Positions 26,086 through 34,525 of a stretch of DNA of 64,000 nt are shown here, piece by piece (within the stretch, counting starts at the first letter, position 1; every line of letters starts with the position of its first letter). A model generated the notes under the pieces. That model was not told the origin of the DNA, did no database searches, and saw nothing but the letters and a program-made list of their open reading frames with translations. This DNA is from CAYLNH01 sp964384625. Its GTDB lineage: Bacteria > Verrucomicrobiota > Lentisphaeria > JABSQK01. The stretch spans positions 1 to 64,000 of the forward strand of contig CAYLNH010000001.1 of NCBI GenBank assembly GCA_964384625.1. Reading direction: 5' to 3'. The position numbers and the translations under genes were made by a program.

Positions 26086-26973
26086 TCACGGCGAATCGTC
26101 TGACGTCTCCCATTTTGGACAAGCCCGCAGTGCCGAGATGACCCAGGGCCGAACCTGCGTGGGGTTTTGACGCATCTGCCGGTCCAGCCAGGAAGCCATC
26201 AAGGTCAAGTGTTCCTGCTCGAACTCGCGGCCGTTCAAGGCCGGATCGGGCGCGAGTTCGTCGGGGTGGAAGGTCACATGAATGGATGAGCCGCGGTCAA
26301 GCCAGACGGCGGATGCCGGAATCACGGTCGCGCCGGTCAACTGCTGCAGGACGGCGGAGCCGCGCTGAAACGGGTACGCACGCCCGAGGAGAGGCACACG
26401 GACGCCGCTTCCTCCCTCGTCTCCATCGATTGCCAGACTGACGATTCCTCCATCGCGCAGGCGATCAAGTCCGGTTTTCAGGGCCGCTGCCGCGCGATTG
26501 CTGTCGGACTTGATCACAAGTCGTTCAACGGTGTCCGGGCAGGACAAGGCGGGTTCGTATTTGACCATGGAAAGAAACGGCAGCCCCAATTTGTAGAGGG
26601 CGCACTGGACACTGCCGGTCGGACCGAGGTGAGCAAAGACGACCAGGACCGGCTGCTGGCGGCGCCAAAGCTCCAACAGCCGCTCTTCGCCTTCCATCGT
26701 GATCATGCGGCCGCGTCTGTCATAGTCATAGCGGTCCATCGCCAGTTGGCGGCCGAAGTTGACGCCGATCGCGCGCGCCGTTCGAGCCGCCTGCTCCCGC
26801 GACAGGTTGCCGAACAGAGATTGCACGGCTGCCGTCGACGGACGCGCCAGCAACAGATGCATGAGCCGTCCGGCGATGCCGCCGAGCGACACTCCCCACG
26901 ACGGATTGAACCGCCCAAGGAACCGGCCGAAGTGGCTGAGAATGAATTTTGCCAGCGCCAGCAAGCGAGACAT
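26086..26973 (-). CDS. LpxL/HtrB-like lysophospholipid acyltransferase family protein
   Basis: 295 aa from ATG 26973, which overlaps the ligase stop by 1 nt. The layout is LpxL-like: an early hydrophobic segment, then LVVFAHLGPTGSVQCAL, where the family normally has HX4D/E. The acidic residue is absent here (H-LGPT-G). Later segments are RDGGIVSLAIDGDEGGSGVR and PFQRGSAVLQQLTGATVIPA. It is the last gene of the LarA/PLP/ACP/ligase operon, so it may move an ACP-bound acyl group to a lipid or glycan. The missing acid means the activity may be altered. Confidence 0.68.
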   Translation of the reverse strand: MSRLLALAKFILSHFGRFLGRFNPSWGVSLGGIAGRLMHLLLARPSTAAVQSLFGNLSREQAARTARAIGVNFGRQLAMDRYDYDRRGRMITMEGEERLLELWRRQQPVLVVFAHLGPTGSVQCALYKLGLPFLSMVKYEPALSCPDTVERLVIKSDSNRAAAALKTGLDRLRDGGIVSLAIDGDEGGSGVRVPLLGRAYPFQRGSAVLQQLTGATVIPASAVWLDRGSSIHVTFHPDELAPDPALNGREFEQEHLTLMASWLDRQMRQNPTQVRPWVISALRACPKWETSDDSP

Positions 26974-28397
26974 CAGTCGTCCACCTGTTTGGGTTTGCCC
27001 ATGATGCCCTGTGAAAGGTTCGCCGCAAACTCGATGATGTGCGGCGTCTTGAATGCGGCAAGGCTCTCGCTGCAATGGGTTCGGAGTTCCTGCACGCTGA
27101 CCGGCTGGGCCCGCACGACGACGGCCTGAATGCGTTCCGAACGACCGGCCTGTACGCCGCTGACGACAACGTCGGCGACGGCGGGATGCGCGCGCAGACA
27201 AGCCTCCACTTCCGCCGGAGCAACTTTCTTCCCGGCAACACTGATAAGACGACGTTTGCGTCCGAGGATATGGAGCTCACCGTCCTGCAGGTAGCCGATA
27301 TCGCCCGTCAGGACATATCCCTTGACGAACACCTCGGCCGTTGCCTGCGGATCCTCGAGATAACCGGACGCCAGAGCCGGGCTGGTCGCGGCGACAAGGC
27401 CCTCCCGGCGCTCGGCCACAGGCTTTGATGCGTCGTCCCGGATCTCGATCTTCACACCGGCGTATGGTCTGCCGACATTGCCGTTTGCTTTGGCTGCTGA
27501 AGCAGCCGCATCACCAACCGCCACAGGACCGCTCTCAGTGGAACCGTAGGATTGCAGAATGGAAACGCCGAATTTGTCCTCGAATAACGCCGCAATCGCC
27601 GGGCTGAGGGCCGACCCGGCAGAAATCGCGAGGCGGACGCTGCTGAAATCCGGAGCGGTCCTGAATCCGGTCTCCGCGAGCATGCGGAAGAGGAATGGGG
27701 TACCGGGCAGAACCGTAATGCGGTTCGCGACAATGGCCGCCGCCGTGGGCCGGGGAGAAAACCTGTTGAGGTAGATTGCCGCGCCGGCGGAAAGCCCCGT
27801 CAGGAGCACGTTCAACAGGCCGAAACTGTGGACCATGGGAAGCGTCGCCAGAATCCGATCGTCACTGCGGTACGGTACGGTCCGGCGAAAAATGTCCACG
27901 GCTGCCGCGGCCTGGGCCACGGTGCGGACGACGACCTTCGGCGTCCCCGTTGTGCCGGACGACATCAGCAGGAACGCACCGGACTCGCCGTGATCGCCGG
28001 CGGCTGCTTCACGGTCGTCGGCATCGAGGAGCTCCGCCAACGGCGGAATCGGTATAGTGGGGCAGTCGGAATCCGCCTCGTCTCCCGTCAGCAGTGCCGC
28101 AATCCCGACCCGCCGGCAAACGGGGCGCAGTTCCGTCTCCTTTACTTTGGGATCGACGAGCAGAACCTGCGCCCCGCGATGAAGCGCCCCAAGCAAGGCA
28201 GCGACGAACTCCGGTGAATTCGGCAGGCGCAACGCCACGCGGTCGCCGGGGTGGATACGGGCGGCGGCCAGACGGGTTGCCACACTTCGGCACGCCGCCG
28301 CCAGATCGCGAAACGACACGGTGCGATCCGCAGTGACGAGTGCAGGACGGGCAGTTGGCCCAGGACGGCCATCAATATCGAGAAACGGGATCGCCAT
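26973..28397 (-). CDS. AMP-dependent acyl/aryl ligase (ANL superfamily)
   Basis: 474 aa. Core motifs appear in order: LLMSSGTTGTPKVVV (A3 phosphate loop, near residue 143), QSYGSTESGPVA (A5), LTGDIGYLQDGELHILGRKR (A7/A8 hinge) and IMGKPKQ at the C-terminus, which holds the A10 lysine. Such enzymes adenylate a carboxylic acid and load it onto CoA or a carrier protein. The gene starts 3 bp after the ACP gene, so loading of that ACP is the natural inference. The acid substrate cannot be read; a 2-hydroxy acid from the LarA homolog or an amino acid is possible. Confidence 0.85.
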   Translation of the reverse strand: MAIPFLDIDGRPGPTARPALVTADRTVSFRDLAAACRSVATRLAAARIHPGDRVALRLPNSPEFVAALLGALHRGAQVLLVDPKVKETELRPVCRRVGIAALLTGDEADSDCPTIPIPPLAELLDADDREAAAGDHGESGAFLLMSSGTTGTPKVVVRTVAQAAAAVDIFRRTVPYRSDDRILATLPMVHSFGLLNVLLTGLSAGAAIYLNRFSPRPTAAAIVANRITVLPGTPFLFRMLAETGFRTAPDFSSVRLAISAGSALSPAIAALFEDKFGVSILQSYGSTESGPVAVGDAAASAAKANGNVGRPYAGVKIEIRDDASKPVAERREGLVAATSPALASGYLEDPQATAEVFVKGYVLTGDIGYLQDGELHILGRKRRLISVAGKKVAPAEVEACLRAHPAVADVVVSGVQAGRSERIQAVVVRAQPVSVQELRTHCSESLAAFKTPHIIEFAANLSQGIMGKPKQVDD

Positions 28398-28400
28398 GGC

Positions 28401-28685
28401 TCATGCCGTTTGCGTTTTCGTCCCGATGAAGGCAACCAGGGAACCGGCGGTCGACAGGACCTTGTCCTTGATCAGATCTTCCGGGTCAATTTCGAGGTCG
28501 AATTTCTGCTCGAGGGCCAGCAGGAGTTCAAGAACAACAACCGAATCGAGGGCGAGTCCGCCGTCCAGCAACGGCGTCTCCGCTTCGATCGGCTCGTCCG
28601 GGCTGAAGCCGGCCGTCTGTCTGATCATCGCCGTTACCTGTTGAAACAGTTCCGGACTCAAGTTACTGCCGCTTGCCGTATTCAC
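28401..28685 (-). CDS. acyl carrier protein
   Basis: 94 aa, a single carrier domain. The phosphopantetheine serine is Ser48 in GGLALDSVVVLEL. Helix 2 continues into EQKFDLEIDPEDL, as in standard ACPs. The start overlaps the stop of the PLP-enzyme gene by 4 bp, and the ANL ligase follows 3 bp downstream. It is a dedicated carrier for this operon rather than the housekeeping fatty-acid ACP. No phosphopantetheinyl transferase is seen in the window. Confidence 0.88.
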   Translation of the reverse strand: MNTASGSNLSPELFQQVTAMIRQTAGFSPDEPIEAETPLLDGGLALDSVVVLELLLALEQKFDLEIDPEDLIKDKVLSTAGSLVAFIGTKTQTA

Positions 28686-29980
28686 ATTGCCGCCTCCCGG
28701 TAATCAACCGCCATCGGGGCCGCTGGATCTTCCGGGACCCAGCCGTTGTTGCCGTCGCGCTGCAGCCAGGTAACGGCACTCGCATCGGGTCCGTCGGTTC
28801 GGTCCCGACCGGTAATGCTGATCACCACCGTATCGTCTTTCGGGACTCGATCGTTGCGGGCCGACTTGATCAGCCCGGCGACGGCCGTGGATGCAGTGAA
28901 GCATGGGTCGATGCCCTCGAGCTCATTGATCATTTGCCGCGCTTCGCGGATGTCTGCTTCACTCACCGCCATGATCAGCCCGTTGCTGTCCTTGACGATC
29001 TCGTTGATATAGGGATAGACGCGAGACGGGTCGCCGCGAAGGATGGCCTCGGCCAGGCCGTAGGGTCGGGCGACAATATCTTGCGGCCGGATGACATCGG
29101 AGCCGGCCTCGAACGCGGTGACCATCGGCGCATTGGTGTCCTGCTGAATGCACATCAGGCGCGGCAGGCGCTCGATCTCGCCCATCTGCTGAAGCTCTCG
29201 GCAGCCTTTGTAGCAGCCGTATACACCCATGGCCGAGCTGATGGCCTGAACGTACCAGTCAACCGTCTGCGGCACCTGCTGCAGGCATTCCAGCAGTGCT
29301 GTTTTCAGGCCTTCGCGCCGGCCGGGGTTGAAGAAACCGCGCTCCGCCACGAGTCCCTTGCGATTGGCGTAGGCCTTTGCTTCTTCGCAGGCTTCCACGA
29401 AAGTGGCGTCGCGCATGGCATAGACCTGCAGTTGGTCGCCGGCCGTAAAGGCGAGGCGTCGGAGGAACTCTTCACCGGCGAAGAGATAGAGGTCACACTC
29501 GGGATAAAGACTGATATAGTGAGCAAACGCACTGGAGCTGTTGCCGGTGGAGGACGCCGCGAAGGCCCGGACGCCGACCTCGCGCATATAGGACAAGGCA
29601 ACAATCGCCATGCGATCTTTCGTGGTCCCGGTCGGCAGCACGGTTTCGTTCTTCAGATAGAGGTTCGGGAGGCCCAGTTCTGCTCCGAGTTTCACGGCGT
29701 GGATGCAAGGGGTCAGCTCCTGGTCGACCGGCAGCAGGTTGTCGGGATTCTCGATCGGCAGCAGGTCGAAGTAGCGGATATACGGGTTCGATGAATCGTA
29801 GAGCCTGGCGTTTTCCAGATCGTAAAAGACATCGATCAAATGGCCGCAATCGCAGAGCGTTGTGTAGGAATGCGGGTACTCCCGGCCACAACGGATGCAG
29901 CGGTGGGCAACCGTTTTGGAACGAAGCGACGGTTGGTTCGCTGTTGCATCAACGGATGCTTGTGCAGGTGACGTTGGCAT
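28682..29980 (-). CDS. threonine-synthase/cysteate-synthase-like PLP enzyme
   Basis: 432 aa from ATG 29980, with other in-frame starts upstream at 29995. It begins with a zinc-ribbon-like set of cysteines (C28, C31, C43, C45), as in some archaeal-type threonine synthases. The PLP lysine is K121 in PTGTTKDRMA, with the fold-type-II loop ASSTGNSSSAFAHY downstream. The family includes threonine synthase and methanogen cysteate synthase, which joins O-phosphoserine and sulfite. The operon context (LarA homolog, ACP, ligase) argues for a specialised product rather than housekeeping threonine. Cysteate is one candidate because a ComA homolog lies at 3721, but this is inference. Confidence 0.75.
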   Translation of the reverse strand: MPTSPAQASVDATANQPSLRSKTVAHRCIRCGREYPHSYTTLCDCGHLIDVFYDLENARLYDSSNPYIRYFDLLPIENPDNLLPVDQELTPCIHAVKLGAELGLPNLYLKNETVLPTGTTKDRMAIVALSYMREVGVRAFAASSTGNSSSAFAHYISLYPECDLYLFAGEEFLRRLAFTAGDQLQVYAMRDATFVEACEEAKAYANRKGLVAERGFFNPGRREGLKTALLECLQQVPQTVDWYVQAISSAMGVYGCYKGCRELQQMGEIERLPRLMCIQQDTNAPMVTAFEAGSDVIRPQDIVARPYGLAEAILRGDPSRVYPYINEIVKDSNGLIMAVSEADIREARQMINELEGIDPCFTASTAVAGLIKSARNDRVPKDDTVVISITGRDRTDGPDASAVTWLQRDGNNGWVPEDPAAPMAVDYREAAM

Positions 29981-31226
29981 ACGGTACAACTCCATATCTG
30001 AAATCATCGGTGAACATTCCGGAAAGCCACTCCAAGCCCTCCTCCAGAGACTGTACCGGATGCAGTCCAAGGCCGCGGACCATGGCATCCGGCAGCTCGC
30101 TCCAGAAAGCGACATTCAACTCGCGCGACAGCTGGCGCAGAAGAATACTGTTGTGGCCGGCAAGATTATAGTTGCTGCGGACCGCGGCGTTCAGCGTCTG
30201 CAGGCACTCAACCCCGGCCCAATCCTCAAACCCCTTTTTGATCCCCCCCAAACACTCACCCACCCAGAGCAGAGCGCCTCCCGGCCGGATCGCTTCCCTG
30301 ACGTCAAACGGCGTTTTGAGGGCCTGGATAAAATCACAGTCGTAAGGGGACCCGCCGGCGCCGGCAATCATCACGTCCAACGGCGCCGGCAACGTGACAT
30401 GAAACCAGGATTCCACCGCCCGGCAGCCGGCCTCATGGGCGGCGAGCAACTCGCCGGCAAACGCCGCGAGCAGTTTGTCCTCAACATCAAGAACGGTATT
30501 TACAACAAACGTGTTTTCCACCATTTGTGCGGACTCCACCATGTCCAGATGCACGGGGTTGCCTTCCAGGCCGCAGGGACGAACATTCGGATGAATCCCC
30601 TCCCCGCCGGGGTCCAGCGTCAGGCTGTGGTTATGCAGAATCGTCCTTAATCCGGCGACCCCCGGCAGGAGGGCCTTGCGCCCGCCGCCGAAGCCGGCGA
30701 AGTAGTGCGGGATGATCCGCCCGGTGAGAATCTTGATGTCGGCAGCCAAGACGGCCTTGTCCATCCACACCTCGGTGCCGCGCGAAGTAGTTCCGAGACA
30801 ACGGAGTTCGCTGTCGTCGTTTGCGTCATGCCGCCGCCAGTTGACGCGGGCGAAGGCCTCCGGCCCCAGGATGGCGGCGATGTCCTCGTCGGAGTGCCGG
30901 GCATGGGTTCCGGTGGCAAGCGTTACCTCGATATTGCCATCAGAGATACCGCCCGCGTTCAACTCGTCAAGGATCACCGAAACATACGTATCTGCCCCGG
31001 CAACCCGGTCCTTGCCGGGGACCAGAATTGCCGCCGTGTCCAGGCCGCGCACGCGGTCTGCCAGCGACGGACAGCCGATTGGATTCCGGAGAGCGTCGCG
31101 GAGGGTTTGTCCAGCGTCCGCGGCGGGACGCGGACAGGTTGGCTCAAAAGTGCCGATGAACTCGCCGGCCGGCAAGTCCACCTCAAACTCGCTGTGGCCG
31201 TATCGGATTCTCGGTCGTTGCGACAT
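29949..31226 (-). CDS. LarA-family nickel-pincer racemase/epimerase homolog
   Basis: 425 aa from ATG 31226, very close to the length of Lactobacillus LarA. With this start, the cofactor residues known in LarA fall at the same numbers: H108 (TGTH), H174 (IIPHYFAG), K184 (GGRKALLPG) and H200. These hold the nickel pincer nucleotide and the proton-relay histidines. The substrate-binding DHTR stretch around 72-75 reads GKDR here, so lactate may not be the substrate. LarB/C/E cofactor genes are not in the window. First gene of a five-gene coupled operon; it overlaps the PLP enzyme by 32 bp. A role in epimerising a 2-hydroxy acid destined for the ACP is inference. Confidence 0.85.
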   Translation of the reverse strand: MSQRPRIRYGHSEFEVDLPAGEFIGTFEPTCPRPAADAGQTLRDALRNPIGCPSLADRVRGLDTAAILVPGKDRVAGADTYVSVILDELNAGGISDGNIEVTLATGTHARHSDEDIAAILGPEAFARVNWRRHDANDDSELRCLGTTSRGTEVWMDKAVLAADIKILTGRIIPHYFAGFGGGRKALLPGVAGLRTILHNHSLTLDPGGEGIHPNVRPCGLEGNPVHLDMVESAQMVENTFVVNTVLDVEDKLLAAFAGELLAAHEAGCRAVESWFHVTLPAPLDVMIAGAGGSPYDCDFIQALKTPFDVREAIRPGGALLWVGECLGGIKKGFEDWAGVECLQTLNAAVRSNYNLAGHNSILLRQLSRELNVAFWSELPDAMVRGLGLHPVQSLEEGLEWLSGMFTDDFRYGVVPYANVTCTSIR

Positions 31227-31423
31227 TGCAGTGAACGCTTCCCTTATCCTGGGGGACACCTTAACCGACCGCATCGTCTGCGGACATCTGCGGCACGGAC
31301 CATCGGGGGGAAAACGCCCCGCAGTAACACCGTCACGTCGCACCGGTAAACACGCAACGCATCCGTCCCTGCGATAACTGTAAAGTCAGTACAAGAGCAC
31401 CGAATACCGCGTTGTCAATCAGA

Positions 31424-32005
31424 TCAGGCGGGCCCCCGATTGCGATAGAGGCTTCGGTCAACTGCTTTGCCGGCGGCGGCGCGATCAAGCTCGATCCCCA
31501 GGAATCGGTTCAACGCATCAACGGTTCCGGCAGCGTCGCCAAGCGCGTCGCGAAAACCCACCGTAAGGCACTCCATGTCGTCTCGTTGCTCGATGAGCGA
31601 CAGGGCAAAGCGGTTCACACGCTGAAACAAGGGGCCATCGGTCTCGGGACTGATGTCGGCGCCCATCTTCGCCATGGACCGCAGGACCTCCTCCAATGGG
31701 CGCTGCATGTAGATGATCCGATAGCGGCCGACGGGCAGGAGTTTGAGTCCGTAGGCCGTAACTTTGAGGACCTTGCCGCGATGGGGGAGCAGATCGAAAC
31801 TACCGTCCATCAGCCGGCTGATGATCTTGCCGCCGGCCAGTTCATAGTACCCTTTCGGGTTGTGGTCGTCGGCAGCACGGGAATCATCGAAGGCAACGGG
31901 GACACCGCCCAGATGCAGCATCCGCATCATCAACGAGGTGCCGCTGCGCTCGAGACCGGAAACAAGATAGTTGGTGTCGGGATCCAGCATTCGTCCGCAG
32001 GTCAC
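31424..32005 (-). CDS. small sulfotransferase-like P-loop protein
   Basis: 193 aa from a GTG at 32005 that overlaps the upstream stop (GTGA). An ATG at 31990 with a better-spaced GGA is an alternative. The phosphosulfate-type loop LVSGLERSGTSLMMRMLHLG is near residue 14. YRIIYMQRPLEEVLRSMAKMG near 95 is the 3'-phosphate-type site. It is shorter than most sulfotransferases but similar in layout to bacterial P-loop members that use PAPS. It is coupled to the ribbon-helix-helix gene upstream. Confidence 0.7.
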   Translation of the reverse strand: MTCGRMLDPDTNYLVSGLERSGTSLMMRMLHLGGVPVAFDDSRAADDHNPKGYYELAGGKIISRLMDGSFDLLPHRGKVLKVTAYGLKLLPVGRYRIIYMQRPLEEVLRSMAKMGADISPETDGPLFQRVNRFALSLIEQRDDMECLTVGFRDALGDAAGTVDALNRFLGIELDRAAAGKAVDRSLYRNRGPA

Positions 32006-32217
32006 TCCATATAGCCCAGGTCGCGAAGTTTGCGTTGGACTTCGGCTTCGTCCTGTTCACTCAGTTGCGGTTCTTCTGGTGTTTCGTCACGAAGGAGCTC
32101 TCTGAGAACGAATGCGACGTATTCCTCGACACTCTCGAACTCGGTCGTCTCGACTCTGGCGGCAATCGCCTCAAACAGATCGACGGGAACCGTTACGCTT
32201 GTCTTCTGGTCACTCAT
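32002..32217 (-). CDS. ribbon-helix-helix (CopG-like) small protein
   Basis: 71 aa. The N-terminus TSVTVPVDLFEAIAARVE followed by SVEEYVAFVLRELL fits a beta-strand plus two helices of the ribbon-helix-helix fold. The rest is an acidic tail ending KLRDLGYME. Such proteins usually bind DNA as dimers. It is coupled by a 4-bp overlap to the sulfotransferase-like gene, and no toxin gene is adjacent. It might regulate this island, or act as a small partner. Confidence 0.72.
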   Translation of the reverse strand: MSDQKTSVTVPVDLFEAIAARVETTEFESVEEYVAFVLRELLRDETPEEPQLSEQDEAEVQRKLRDLGYME

Positions 32218-32336
32218 ATTGTTCTGACTCTATACTTCCAACATCGATTTCTCCAGCCATTGGCGGCGTTCATCCATCCCGTCATCGTCAGCAAGTCCCT
32301 GTTTCTCCGTTCGGTTGTCCGATTTTCTTCTCCCGA

Positions 32337-33188
32337 TCAGGTAGACGCGTTGTGATCAGCGGCTTGATCCGCACCGCTGTCGGTGGCGGCCGAATCATCA
32401 CTGTCCTTGCTGTTGCCGACCACTTTCTGCAGGCGATCCACGACGGAAGGGGGCAGATTCCGCACCAGGAACCTGACGATTGCCCTCCTCAGCCGCGGCA
32501 GAAATCGCCAACTGTCGGCAAATTCCGGGTCATAGAGGACGGTACCGCCAAGCTGGCGGGACATGGCTCTGGTCGGAAGTCGCCGTTTATCCCGTGCCAG
32601 AATATACCAGGTGAGTCGAGGATGATACCAGGGGATCCTGGTAATGTAGAGGCCTGCCTCTACGGCAATCCGCCTGATTGTCGCCGGGCGGTAACTGACA
32701 AGACCTGCCGGAACCCAACCCCGGCCTTCATAGTCCCGGGCTCCCTCCAGCAGGGACATCGCGATAAGGCCGTCCGGCTTCAGGGAACCACAGAAACTCC
32801 GCAGCCCGGCACGCAGACAATCGCTGCCCGCCCGGGGGAAGACGGCCTGGGCGACGATGAAATCAAATTGTCGGGAAAAGACATCGGTCTGCCAGTCACT
32901 GTTATGATTGAATTGCGGTTTCTTCAGTTTAAGCAGGTCTTCTCCCGTCTGGTTTTTAATCGCCTCATCGATCAACCATTTCTCCGGCTCGATGCCGTGG
33001 TATCGCCCTTCATCCAGGAAACTGATAAACAGCCTGCCGGCGCGCAGCGAACCGCAACCGAAGTCCAACAGGGAATGGTGCGCCCGAAGACCAAGGGCGG
33101 AAAGCAGTCGGAACTGGGTCGCCCCCATGAAATCGTATTGATCGGGCGGCCCGACATAGGCCGTGAAGTGATGATCGCCGACGTCCAC
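32337..33188 (-). CDS. SAM-dependent class I methyltransferase
   Basis: 283 aa. The SAM-binding motif is SLLDFGCGSLRAGRLFISFL near residue 40. YHGIEPEKWLIDEAI holds the acidic residue after strand 2, and FDFIVAQAVFPRAG is motif 4-like. The C-terminal 60 residues are basic and then acidic, low in complexity, and probably disordered. It likely methylates a sugar or a small acid in the glycan pathway. 148 bp separate it from the ribbon-helix-helix start region, and it is on the same strand. Confidence 0.8.
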   Translation of the reverse strand: MDVGDHHFTAYVGPPDQYDFMGATQFRLLSALGLRAHHSLLDFGCGSLRAGRLFISFLDEGRYHGIEPEKWLIDEAIKNQTGEDLLKLKKPQFNHNSDWQTDVFSRQFDFIVAQAVFPRAGSDCLRAGLRSFCGSLKPDGLIAMSLLEGARDYEGRGWVPAGLVSYRPATIRRIAVEAGLYITRIPWYHPRLTWYILARDKRRLPTRAMSRQLGGTVLYDPEFADSWRFLPRLRRAIVRFLVRNLPPSVVDRLQKVVGNSKDSDDSAATDSGADQAADHNAST

Positions 33189-33356
33189 GTCTGCTTTCCT
33201 TTCATCTTTGTTGCCGGATCGACAGGTATTCGTTGCCGCGATGGAGTTCCGTGATTGCGGCCTTCGCGCTACCTATCGCGGCATGCGAGCCTGAGATGCT
33301 GAAGGTAGCACGGAATTCGGTGGCCGAAAGCGCCCGGCTGAAGGAATGCGACAGGG

Positions 33357-34325
33357 CTATTCGTCCCAAGCGCGGTCCCAGCCCAGGTATTCGGCTAATT
33401 GCCGGTTCGGTTCATAAAAGACCTCAATCAATCTGGCGCGGGTTCCCGGCGCCATCTGATGACCTCCCCTGCTGATATTGTGCCTGGCTGTGGGAACCGC
33501 GTGTCGCGGAGTTCCGAGGAAGTCGCAGACTTCATCGACTGCCGCCTGCGGAGACGCCACGAAATCCTCAAATCGAACAACCAGCAATTGCTCGGGACTG
33601 AAATACTGATGCCACCTTTTGATGTACTTAAGGTACATGCCTCGAGTCACGTAGCCGTGGCGATTCACCGGCTCGCTGAAGTACGAAGGATCACTGAGTT
33701 GCTTCCTCTCTTCACCGGCCAGTCGCTCCTGCTCCAAATCCAGCGCCATCTCAAACGTTTCGGCCATTTCCTGCTCGCCGCCCTTCTGGAACTTGTACTG
33801 CGAGTAGGCGCGGTCAGCCGGGTTGCGCACGATCATGAGCAACCTGACGTCTTGTCCCAGCGTTTCCCTGACACGCCGGGGAGCATGTGGCTGATCATAG
33901 TAGGTCGGCGAGAAATCCGCAACCCAAGGCCTCCTACCGGTGACCAACTGCCTGGTCCACCGATAGGCCGAAGTGGCAAAATGGGCGCGATAGACTGCGA
34001 GCTCATGGGGTTTGCAGCGACATGAATCAAAGTACCGCGGTTCTTTAAAGAACGGCGGCAGGCAGTCCGGATGCGCGGACAGCGCTGCCGCCAGCGAGCT
34101 TGTTCCGCTCTTGCTGGCGCCAATCAGCAGGGTATCCGGAAGAACACGGATCCGGCTGAACGGGCGGCAGAACAGCCGAAACCAGATCTCGCCCGCGATG
34201 CCGCAGAAGGAACGGCGCCTTGGGTTCCCTATCGGCAACCGGTAGATCAACCGCGCCACAGTTCGAAAGGGCTGTGAGTACCGCTCAGAAATCACCTGCT
34301 GCCCATATTGCTCCATAATACTCAA
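33357..34325 (-). CDS. sulfotransferase, heparan-sulfotransferase-like type
   Basis: 322 aa. An N-terminal helical stretch of about 60 residues is followed by the phosphosulfate loop DTLLIGASKSGTSSLAAALS at 64-83. KEPRYFDSCR near 92 follows, and VRLLMIVRNPADRAYSQYKF near 159 carries the Arg and Ser of the 3'-phosphate site. LVVRFEDFVASPQAAVDEVC is near 254. It is divergent from the asparagine-synthetase-type gene at 34526. The N-terminal region may be a membrane anchor or linker. Confidence 0.85.
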   Translation of the reverse strand: MSIMEQYGQQVISERYSQPFRTVARLIYRLPIGNPRRRSFCGIAGEIWFRLFCRPFSRIRVLPDTLLIGASKSGTSSLAAALSAHPDCLPPFFKEPRYFDSCRCKPHELAVYRAHFATSAYRWTRQLVTGRRPWVADFSPTYYDQPHAPRRVRETLGQDVRLLMIVRNPADRAYSQYKFQKGGEQEMAETFEMALDLEQERLAGEERKQLSDPSYFSEPVNRHGYVTRGMYLKYIKRWHQYFSPEQLLVVRFEDFVASPQAAVDEVCDFLGTPRHAVPTARHNISRGGHQMAPGTRARLIEVFYEPNRQLAEYLGWDRAWDE

Positions 34326-34424
34326 ACCGACTCCTCATCGAATCATCGGGAGCGTTCTCTGTCTGCCACGCGGTAGACTACGATGGCCGTTCCAGGTTTT
34401 CAAGAATACCCGGTTGCGTCCGGG

Positions 34425-34452
34425 TTGCATCCAGACAAGGATTTGGTATTAT
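34425..34452 (+). promoter_or_regulatory. sigma70-like promoter upstream of the asparagine-synthetase-type gene
   Basis: TTGCAT at 34425-34430, 16 bp, then TATTAT at 34447-34452. The predicted start of transcription is near 34459, leaving a leader of about 65 nt before ATG 34526, which has GGAG just upstream. Confidence 0.5.
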
Positions 34453-34525
34453 ACTTCACTCGAACTGAGCCGAATCGGACTCCCCCACCTCATGGAGATC
34501 CTCAAAAAATAGACCTGGAGCGTGC

